The notes beneath the pieces were generated by a model. It saw only the letters and a list, made by a program, of their open reading frames with translations. It did not search any database and was not told the DNA's origin. Below, one piece after another: positions 57,871-64,000 of a DNA stretch of 64,000 bases. Source of the DNA: Streptomyces sp. NBC_01408 (GTDB lineage: Bacteria > Actinomycetota > Actinomycetes > Streptomycetales > Streptomycetaceae); contig NZ_JAPEPJ010000002.1 of assembly GCF_026340255.1 (NCBI RefSeq), forward strand, positions 124,001 through 188,000, written 5' to 3'. The position numbers and the translations under genes were made by a program. Numbering within the stretch: the first letter of the stretch is position 1; each line of letters begins with the position of its first letter.

Positions 57871-58977
57871 ATGGACCTCCGGCCGCCGCGTACGACCCGT
57901 ACGCCTCGTCATCGACCGCGCAGGACGGGCCATGCGCAGCTCGCGGTCCCGTTCGCACTGATCGCCCTGGTGACCGTCGTCGACATCCTCGCCCCGCCCG
58001 AGGTCCACCTGGGTCCGTTCCTGGTCGCCGCGCCCGCCATCACGGCTTCGTTCGCGGGGCCTTGGATGACGGGGTTCGTGGGGCTCGTCGCCGTACTGGC
58101 CCAGGTCGTGGTCGCCGCCGTGCGGACCAGCCTGACCGATCTGAACCACACCTTCCAGGTCACCGCGCTCATCATGATCTCGGTGTTCGTGACCCTCTTC
58201 GCCCACCTCCGCGAGGTGCACGAGAAGGAGCTGATCCAGCTGCGCTCGGTGGCCGAGACCGCTCAGCAGGTGGTCCTGCGGCCGCTGCGCGAGCAGATCG
58301 GTCCGCTGCGCGTCGCGTCCGTGTACCTGGCCGCTGCGGCCGAGGCCCAGATCGGCGGCGATCTCTACGCCGCCGCCCGTACGGCCACGGGCACCCGGCT
58401 GATCATCGGCGATGTCCGCGGCAAGGGCCTGGAGGCCGTCGGGGACGCGGCCCTCGCCCTCGGGGCCTTCCGGGCTTCCGCGCACCAGGAAGCCGATCTG
58501 CCGGCGCTGGTGACGTACCTGGAGGGGGCGGTCTCCCCGGACCTCGACGACCCCGAGGACCGGGGCGAGAGCTTCATCACCGCGGCCGTCCTGGACATCC
58601 CCGACCGGGAGCCGGTGCTGCACCTCGTCAGCTGCGGCCACCCGCCGCCGCTGATGCTGCACGGCGGCCGGGCCGTGCCCCTCACGGTGGACCAGCCGGC
58701 GCCGCCGCTGGGCCTCGCCGGGCTCGTGGAATCCGCCGTCGCCGCGCAGTCGTTCGGCTTCGCGGTGGGTGACGTCCTGCTGCTCTACACGGACGGCGTA
58801 CTGGAGGCCCGTGACAGCTCCGGGGCCTTCTTCCCCCTCGGGGAACGCGCGGCCGCCCGCTTCGGCCAGGACCCCCACACGCTCCTGGACGGCCTGTGCG
58901 CCGACCTGCTCGCCCATGCGGCGGACAACACCCTGGGCGACGACGCCGCGATGGTGGCGATCGAACGGCTGCCGTAG
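57871..58977 (+). CDS. SpoIIE-type PP2C phosphatase with membrane sensor
   Basis: A 368-residue protein. Three or four hydrophobic segments (LAVPFALIALVTVVDIL; GPFLVAAPAITASFAGPWM; ALIMISVFVTLFA) precede a cytoplasmic PP2C domain: AQIGGDLYAAARTATGTRLIIGDVRGKGLEA with metal Asp residues, CGHPPPLML, LLLYTDGVLEARD and NTLGDDAAMVAIER. Such phosphatases act on anti-sigma antagonists in partner-switching pathways. No anti-sigma gene is adjacent. ATG 57871 is the chosen start although GGGGGG is immediately before it. Confidence 0.9.
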   Translation: MDLRPPRTTRTPRHRPRRTGHAQLAVPFALIALVTVVDILAPPEVHLGPFLVAAPAITASFAGPWMTGFVGLVAVLAQVVVAAVRTSLTDLNHTFQVTALIMISVFVTLFAHLREVHEKELIQLRSVAETAQQVVLRPLREQIGPLRVASVYLAAAAEAQIGGDLYAAARTATGTRLIIGDVRGKGLEAVGDAALALGAFRASAHQEADLPALVTYLEGAVSPDLDDPEDRGESFITAAVLDIPDREPVLHLVSCGHPPPLMLHGGRAVPLTVDQPAPPLGLAGLVESAVAAQSFGFAVGDVLLLYTDGVLEARDSSGAFFPLGERAAARFGQDPHTLLDGLCADLLAHAADNTLGDDAAMVAIERLP

Positions 58978-59089
58978 CCGGGGGGCGCCCGGGGCAGCCT
59001 GCGATGGATGCTTTTGTCACGGATTGCACGGTGGTGGCTCCGGACGCATGGTGGGCTTGCACATTCCCCCCAGGAAGGAACACCTCGTC

Positions 59090-59269
59090 ATGGGCAAGGC
59101 AAAGGCAAAGGCCAAGCAGATGAAGGGCAAGCTCAAGGAGTCCACGGGCAGCGCCATGGACGACCACCGCATGCAGGCGGAGGGCAGCGCCGAGCGGATG
59201 AGCGGCAAGGCCGAGGAGATGGCTGCGAAAGCCGACGACAAGATGAACAAGGCACGGGGCAAGCACTGA
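59090..59269 (+). CDS. CsbD-family small stress protein
   Basis: A 59-residue highly charged protein (MGKAKAKAKQMKGKLKESTG; KAEEMAAKADDKMNKARGKH) rich in Lys, Ala and Met, predicted helical, as in CsbD proteins induced by the general stress sigma factor. ATG 59090 follows AAGGAA. Lys-rich repeats at both ends are typical. It lies after the SpoIIE-type phosphatase. Confidence 0.88.
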   Translation: MGKAKAKAKQMKGKLKESTGSAMDDHRMQAEGSAERMSGKAEEMAAKADDKMNKARGKH

Positions 59270-59515
59270 CCCCGACGCCCCCGGCATCCGCCCGGGCCGC
59301 GCCCGCCAGCCACCCGGGCGCGGCCCGGGCGTGTCCGCACCCGCCTTGGCCTTCGCCTCCGCCTCCGCCTCCGGGGTCCGCGTCCGCGTCGCCCGAGATC
59401 ATCTGCGAGAGCCAAAAAAAAATACATCGGCCGGCGATGTCGAGAACCCGTGACTGGCTCCGTCCCCGGGGTGAACGCGACCAGAATGGGTCACACCAGC
59501 ACGAGGAGAAGCACG

Positions 59516-59923
59516 ATGGCCAAGTACCTGCTGCTCAAGCACTACCGCGGCGCCCCGGCCCCGGTCAACGACGTGCCCATGGACAAGTGGACGCCGGAGG
59601 AGATCTCGGCCCACGTGCAGTACATGAGCGACTTCGCGGACCGGCTCGAGGGGACCGGCGAGTTCGTCGACGGTCAGGCACTCGCCCCCGAGGGGACGTT
59701 CGTCCGGTACGACGGCGAGGGTCGCCCGCCGGTCACCGACGGCCCGTTCGCCGAGACCAAGGACCTCATCGCCGGCTGGATGGTGATCGACGTCGACAGC
59801 TACGAGCGCGCCGTCGAGCTGGCCGGGGAGCTGTCGGCCGCCCCCGGGGCGGGCGGGAAGCCCATCCACGAGTGGCTGGAGGTGCGCCCGTTCCTGTCCG
59901 CGCCGCCCACCGTCACGGAGTGA
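59516..59923 (+). CDS. YCII/DGPF-domain protein
   Basis: A 135-residue protein with the DGPF motif in VTDGPFAETKDLIAGWMVID (about residues 77-96) and N-terminal MAKYLLLKHYRGAPAPVNDV. DGPF proteins are the conserved genomic partners of ECF42 sigma factors. Biochemical function is unknown. ATG 59516 follows GAGGAGAA. The stop overlaps the start of the sigma gene (GTGA), so the two are translationally coupled. Confidence 0.93.
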   Translation: MAKYLLLKHYRGAPAPVNDVPMDKWTPEEISAHVQYMSDFADRLEGTGEFVDGQALAPEGTFVRYDGEGRPPVTDGPFAETKDLIAGWMVIDVDSYERAVELAGELSAAPGAGGKPIHEWLEVRPFLSAPPTVTE

Positions 59924-61077
59924 CCTCTCAGGTGAACGAGGCCCTCCTCCGGAGCCTCACGCCGAGCGTGCTCGGGATCCTCGTCCGCCGCGGCGCAGAC
60001 TTCGCGGCGGCCGAGGACGCCGTGCAGGACGCGCTGGTCGAGGCGGTCCGCGTCTGGCCTGACGACCCTCCGCGGGACCCGAAGGGCTGGCTGGTCACCG
60101 TGGCCTGGCGCCGGTTCCTCGACGCGACCCGGGCCGACACCGCCCGCCGCCGGCGTGAGGACCTCGTCGACGAGGAACCGGCGCCCGGGCCCGCGCCCGC
60201 GGTGGACGACACGCTCCAGCTCTACTTCCTGTGCGCCCATCCGTCCCTGACGCCGTCGTCCGCGGTCGCGCTCACGCTGCGCGCCGTGGGCGGGCTGACC
60301 ACCCGCCAGATCGCCCAGGCCTACCTGGTGCCCGAGGCGACCATGGCCCAGCGCATCAGCCGGGCCAAGCGCACCGTCTCCGGTGTGCGGTTCGACCAGC
60401 CGGGCGACGTCGCCACCGTGCTGCGCGTCCTCTACCTGGTCTTCAACGAGGGGTACTCCGGCGACGTCGACCTCGCCGCCGAGGCCATCCGGCTCACCCG
60501 GCAGCTCGCGGCCGCGATCGACCACCCCGAGGTGGCGGGGCTGCTCGCCCTCATGCTGCTCCACCACGCCCGGCGCGCCGCCCGGACCACGTCCGACGGC
60601 GGCCTGGTGCCGCTCGCCGAGCAGGACCGCGGGCGGTGGGACACCGGGTCGATCGCCGAGGGCGTCCGGATCCTGCAAGGGGCCCTCGCCCGCGACCGGC
60701 TGGGCGAGTTCCAGGCCCAGGCCGCCATCGCGGCACTCCACGCCGACGCCCCCACCGCCGAGGAGACCGACTGGGTGCAGATCGTCGAGTGGTACGACGA
60801 GCTCGCGCGCCTGACCGACAGCCCGGTCGTCCGGCTCAACCGCGCGGTGGCCGTCGGCGAGGCCGACGGACCGCGCGCCGGCCTGGCGGCGCTCGCGGCG
60901 CTGGACGCCGCACTGCCCCGCCACACCGCGGTGGCTGCGTACCTCCACGAGCGCGACGGCGACCCGGCGACGGCGGCACGGCTGTACGCCGAGGCGGCCC
61001 GGAAGGCCCCCAACGTCGCCGAGCGCGACCACCTGACGCGCCAGGCCGCCCGGCTCAACACCCGCCGGTCTCACTGA
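59920..61077 (+). CDS. ECF42-type sigma factor with C-terminal TPR-like extension
   Basis: A 385-residue sigma factor. Region 2 includes AEDAVQDALVEAVRVWPDDP then PRDPKGWLVTVAWRRFLDAT. Region 4 is LTTRQIAQAYLVPEATMAQR then ISRAKRTV. About 200 more residues follow (DVDLAAEAIRLTRQL; DWVQIVEWYDELARLTDSPV), the SnoaL-free helical extension of the ECF42 group, which is required for activity in Streptomyces venezuelae homologues. GTG 59920 overlaps the DGPF stop. There is no anti-sigma gene, as usual for ECF42. Confidence 0.93.
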   Translation: MTSQVNEALLRSLTPSVLGILVRRGADFAAAEDAVQDALVEAVRVWPDDPPRDPKGWLVTVAWRRFLDATRADTARRRREDLVDEEPAPGPAPAVDDTLQLYFLCAHPSLTPSSAVALTLRAVGGLTTRQIAQAYLVPEATMAQRISRAKRTVSGVRFDQPGDVATVLRVLYLVFNEGYSGDVDLAAEAIRLTRQLAAAIDHPEVAGLLALMLLHHARRAARTTSDGGLVPLAEQDRGRWDTGSIAEGVRILQGALARDRLGEFQAQAAIAALHADAPTAEETDWVQIVEWYDELARLTDSPVVRLNRAVAVGEADGPRAGLAALAALDAALPRHTAVAAYLHERDGDPATAARLYAEAARKAPNVAERDHLTRQAARLNTRRSH

Positions 61078-61232
61078 CGGACGTTCCTGCCGCTTCCTCA
61101 GCCCCCTCTTACCCCTTCCTTAAGCAGAACCTAAGACTCATACACCCCGCCCCCAAACGAACGAATGTCCGTTTCCGGGCGGCTAGCGTGCTGCCGACCC
61201 CAACTCCCCAGTAACACAGAGGCAGGCACGCG

Positions 61233-62729
61233 ATGAGCAGCACAGGCGGTCACCGGCGCAGGGCGAGCCGTACGGCGAAGGTCACGGGCGCGATCGGGGC
61301 GGCGGCGGTGATCGGCGGCGCGGCATTCGCGTTCAACGGCACCGCCCAGGCCGCCGCGGTCGGAGCCGTGTACACGAAGTCCAGTTCCTGGACCGGCGGT
61401 TACACCGGTCAGTACGTGATCACCAACCCCACCGGGCAGAACCAGGCGGACTGGACCCTTCAGTTCGACCTGCCCGCGGGCACGAAGATCGACTCCCTGT
61501 GGAACGGCACCCACACGGTCGACGGGCAGCACGTCACCGTGAAGCCCGCGAGCTGGAACCGGGAGCTCGGGGCGGGGGCTTCCGTCACCGTCGGCTTCGT
61601 GACGAGCGGCTCCGGCGCCCCGGGCGACCCGACCGGCTGCCGCATCAACGGGCTGAAGTGCTCCGTGGACCAGGGCGCCACGGCCCAGCCGAGCGGACGC
61701 CCCACCAGCCTTCCCACCCCCGCGCCGACGCCGACCGCGAGCACCTCCCCCACGTCCCGGCCGACCGCCACCGCGTCGCCGTCCCCCACCCCGACCGCGA
61801 CCACCACCCCCGGCGGTGGCGGCGGCGCGCCCGCGGCCGGCGCGCGCTTCGCCCCGTACGTGGACACCTCGCTGTACCCCTCGTACGACCTCCTCGACAC
61901 CGCGGCCAAGACCGGCGTGAAGGAGTTCCATCTCGCCTTCATCACCTCCGGCGGCGGCTGTGCGCCGCTGTGGGGCGGCGTCACCGATCTGGCGAGCGAC
62001 AAGGTCGCCGCCCAGATCGGAGCGCTGCGGGCCAAGGGCGGGGACGTCCGGGTCTCGTTCGGCGGCGCCGCCGGGCACGAGCTGGCGCTGAACTGCGGGA
62101 CCGTCGACGAGCTGGCCGCCGCGTACGGGAAGGTCATCGACCAGTACAAGCTCACCAAGGTCGACTTCGACATCGAGGGTGCGGCCCTCCCCGACACCGC
62201 GGCCAACGCCCGGCGCGCCCAGGCCATCGCCCGGCTGCAGAAGTCGCACCCGGGCCTGGACGTCGCCTTCACGCTGCCCGTCATGCCCGAGGGCCTGACC
62301 CAGCCGGGGGTGGCGCTGCTGGCCGACGCCCGGAAGGACGGCGTACGGATCGACGCCGTCAACATCATGGCGATGGACTACGGCCCGGCCTACAGCGGTG
62401 ACATGGGGCAGTACGCGATCCAGGCCGCGACGGCCACGCAGGCACAGCTCAAGGGGGTCCTCGGGCTGTCCGACGCGGCGGCCTGGAAGGCCGTGGCGGT
62501 CACCCCGATGATCGGCGTCAACGACGTCGTGAGCGAGATCTTCACCGTCGAGGACGCCACGCAGCTCGTGGACTTCGCGGCGGCGAAGGGGATCGGGCGC
62601 CTCGCGATGTGGTCGTCGACGCGCGACAAGCAGTGCGCGGCCGGGGCCGTCAACTACGCCGATGCCACGTGCAGTTCGATCCTCCAGCAGCCGCTGGCCT
62701 TCACCAAGGCGTTCTCCGCCCTCAAGTGA
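61233..62729 (+). CDS. Secreted GH18 chitinase with CBM2-like domain
   Basis: A 498-residue exported enzyme. A signal peptide (1-40, ending TAQAAA) precedes a carbohydrate-binding module (YTKSSSWTGGYTGQYVITNP ... VGFVTSGSG, about 45-140). A Pro/Thr/Ser linker with (PT)n repeats leads to a GH18 barrel. The catalytic DxxDxE motif reads KVDFDIEG, with Glu about 314. FITSGGGCAPLWGGV and MAMDYGPAYSG are typical of bacterial chitinases of the ChiC-like/ChiD type. It hydrolyses chitin. ATG 61233 is clear. A terminator-like hairpin follows. Confidence 0.95.
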   Translation: MSSTGGHRRRASRTAKVTGAIGAAAVIGGAAFAFNGTAQAAAVGAVYTKSSSWTGGYTGQYVITNPTGQNQADWTLQFDLPAGTKIDSLWNGTHTVDGQHVTVKPASWNRELGAGASVTVGFVTSGSGAPGDPTGCRINGLKCSVDQGATAQPSGRPTSLPTPAPTPTASTSPTSRPTATASPSPTPTATTTPGGGGGAPAAGARFAPYVDTSLYPSYDLLDTAAKTGVKEFHLAFITSGGGCAPLWGGVTDLASDKVAAQIGALRAKGGDVRVSFGGAAGHELALNCGTVDELAAAYGKVIDQYKLTKVDFDIEGAALPDTAANARRAQAIARLQKSHPGLDVAFTLPVMPEGLTQPGVALLADARKDGVRIDAVNIMAMDYGPAYSGDMGQYAIQAATATQAQLKGVLGLSDAAAWKAVAVTPMIGVNDVVSEIFTVEDATQLVDFAAAKGIGRLAMWSSTRDKQCAAGAVNYADATCSSILQQPLAFTKAFSALK

Positions 62730-62751
62730 CCGCCGTACGGCGGCACTCCCG

Positions 62752-62784
62752 CTGACGCCCGGCGCGAACGGCGACGGGCGTCAG
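62752..62784. terminator. Hairpin between chitinase and DUF427 genes
   Basis: Ten-base perfect arms CTGACGCCCG (62752-62761) and CGGGCGTCAG (62775-62784) with a 13-base loop, between convergent genes. Confidence 0.6.
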
Positions 62785-62827
62785 GGGGGTACGGGCGTCG
62801 GGGAGTACGGGTCGGACGGGAGACCGG

Positions 62828-63151
62828 TCAGACGACCTCGGTGTCGTAGAAGCAGAAGTGGTCCGCTATCCCGGCCGCCACCGCGTTCGGCTCGGGATAG
62901 CCCCAGACCACTGCGTCCGCGCCCGGCACCGACCAGTACACGGCTTCTCCCTTGAAGGGGCAGGTGGTCCGGGTGTCCGAAGGGGTCAGCAGCTCGGTGC
63001 GCACGTCTGCGGCGGGGAGGTAGTAGCGCACCGGGCAACCGGTCTCGCGCAGCACCAGGGGCCGCCGGCTCTCGGCGAGCAGCTGCCCGTCCCGTACGAC
63101 GCGGATGTGCTCGGTGCCTTGACTGATGGTGATGTCGTGTCCAGAGGTCAT
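62828..63151 (-). CDS. DUF427 domain protein
   Basis: A 107-residue protein of the DUF427 family. Conserved elements: VVRDGQLLAESRRPLVLRET, TCPFKGEAVYWSV and ADHFCFYDTEVV. The family has a beta-barrel-like fold and unknown role. ATG 63151 is clear. It is divergent from the EF-hand gene. Confidence 0.9.
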   Translation of the reverse strand: MTSGHDITISQGTEHIRVVRDGQLLAESRRPLVLRETGCPVRYYLPAADVRTELLTPSDTRTTCPFKGEAVYWSVPGADAVVWGYPEPNAVAAGIADHFCFYDTEVV

Positions 63152-63285
63152 GGCGGTTGCAGCACGGCCGGGGTGCTCGCCTATTCCTCCCCCCGCCCCG
63201 GCCGAGCGGGAACCAGGACTCCGCCCCCGTCGTTCTCTGCTCAGAGGGTGCGTGGGCCGGCCAGGCCCCTCCGGAAGAGGACCGC

Positions 63286-63540
63286 ATGATGAGTGAGAAG
63301 GCCCGCAAGCTGTTCGACGCGCTCGATCTGAACGCGGACGGCACCCTGACCAGGGCCGAAGTGATTTCCGCCCTGCGGACCAAGGGCCCCACCCTCGCCG
63401 CCCAGGGCGATCTGCCGTTCTGGGGCGTGAGCGACGCCGACGGATCCTCGGCGCTCTTCGACGCCGCGAACCTGGACGGCGACGAGGTACTGACCTTCGA
63501 GGAGTTCTCGAGGGAGGTCGACCGCCGCTTCGGCTGGTAG
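63286..63540 (+). CDS. EF-hand calcium-binding protein
   Basis: An 84-residue protein with two EF hands. The first loop is canonical: DLNADGTLTRAE (about residues 14-25), with Asp/Asn/Asp/Gly and Glu at position 12. The second, NLDGDEVLTFEE, has Asn at position 1 and Glu in place of the usual Gly at position 6. Calcium buffering or sensing is inferred. Start is ATG 63286 (or 63289), after GGAAGAGG. Confidence 0.88.
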   Translation: MMSEKARKLFDALDLNADGTLTRAEVISALRTKGPTLAAQGDLPFWGVSDADGSSALFDAANLDGDEVLTFEEFSREVDRRFGW

Positions 63541-63600
63541 CCCGGGACCGGACCGACAGCCCTCGGCCGGACCCGTCCGGGTGAAAGCAGTCCGGGCGGA

Positions 63601-64000
63601 TCGTTCCTGCTCCGCGCCGCGCTGACCGGTTTCACCGCCGACGAGTTACGCGCCGTCGGCCTGGCCGCCGAGTACCTGGACCTCGTACGGGACCAGGTCG
63701 GCCCCGACCCCTACCGGCGGCTCGCCGACGCGGCCGAACCGTTGGAGGGCGAGGGCGCCGAGGGCGCCAGAGCGGTGATCCACCTCTGGTACACCGGCAG
63801 TTGGCCGGGGCTGCCCGGCCGCGGCGGACCGTTCAGGGTCTCGCCCGAGGCGTACGCCTCCAGGCTTGTGTGGCGGGTCATCGGCGGGCGCGCGCCCGGC
63901 ACCCGGCCGCCGGGGTTCGGAAGCTGGGCCGAACCGGTGACAGCGCCCCTCGCCGCACCGCGCTCGGGGGCGGCGGCGGACACCGGGGCGGGAACGGCGC
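63601..64000 (+). CDS. FAD-dependent sugar/alcohol dehydrogenase small subunit-like (partial)
   Basis: The frame is open to the end of the window. It encodes SFLLRAALTGFTADELRAVG, then YRRLADAAEPL, VIHLWYTGSWPGLPG, VSPEAYASRLVWRVIGGRAP and GTRPPGFGSWAEPVTAP. The LWYTGxW / SPEAY / PGFGSWA pattern matches the FAD-SLDH family (membrane sorbitol/gluconate dehydrogenase small subunit). No ATG, GTG or TTG lies in frame between the EF-hand stop (63540) and the domain, so the true start is unresolved; GTG 63581 is in another frame. A TTA codon (63647-63649) suggests dependence on the bldA tRNA. Confidence 0.7.

Noticed and set aside
61078-61232. DasR or pleiotropic repeat operators before the chitinase
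   Set aside because: I looked for the usual near-palindromic ACTGGTCTAGACCA-type site and for 12-bp direct repeats; neither is clear.

Overview
The window is very GC-rich, with strong G/C bias at third codon positions, many GTG starts and short intergenic gaps. It carries a chaplin, a melC tyrosinase operon, a mycothiol-dependent formaldehyde dehydrogenase, LAxTG-type sortase substrates and an FAD sorbitol-dehydrogenase-like small subunit with a TTA codon. Together these point to a Streptomyces chromosome. Nothing phage-like or plasmid-like is seen. The only recognisable mobile DNA is one complete IS200/IS605-family element and one MITE-like element.

Layout. 1-5.2 kb: carboxylesterase, chaplin, melC1/melC2 split by a 165-bp inverted-repeat element, GNAT acetyltransferase, and a TRIC channel gene lacking its first half. 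5.0-12.7 kb: an acyl-CoA operon (MDR oxidoreductase, two acyl-CoA dehydrogenases, a small protein), a secreted protein, a dienoyl-CoA-reductase-like SDR, an enoyl-CoA hydratase and a PIG-L deacetylase. 12.9-21.2 kb: mycothiol formaldehyde dehydrogenase, a LysR/DapA-family divergent pair, a LysM lysozyme-like protein, a Ser/Thr kinase, a PNGase A-like amidase and RraA. 21.3-23.4 kb: a TnpA/TnpB element precisely inserted in a 62-codon gene. 23.4-34.6 kb: GlsB, a PAP2-DMT operon divergent from a TetR gene with three phased operators, a lipoprotein peptidase, TerD, an ankyrin protein, a tRNA-like element, a glutamate-type binding protein and a secreted nuclease. 34.8-48.4 kb: GH20, an MFS/MarR pair, a cell-surface/ECF sigma operon, a 420-bp nested palindrome, a MocR regulator with DMT exporter, AraC, a methyltransferase and a large GH101 glycosidase. 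48.5-64 kb: YbjQ, a two-component system, an SH3 protein with an expanded repeat, a NYN nuclease plus ligase-kinase-phosphatase RNA repair enzyme, small metabolic genes, a SpoIIE-type phosphatase, an ECF42/DGPF pair, a GH18 chitinase, DUF427, an EF-hand protein and the cut-off dehydrogenase subunit.

Functional themes. Secreted glycan and peptide degradation is prominent (PNGase A-like, GH20, GH101, GH18, tripeptidyl aminopeptidase-like lipoprotein, endonuclease I-like nuclease), as expected of a saprophyte. The most unusual points are: the two insertion events whose empty sites can be rebuilt exactly from the sequence (the MITE in melC and the IS605-type element in the small gene); the RNA-repair enzyme paired with a PIN-like nuclease; the tRNA-like element with a non-canonical anticodon arm and lengthened acceptor stem; and the nested palindrome that overruns the end of a MocR gene. 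No CRISPR array, rRNA or replication origin was seen.
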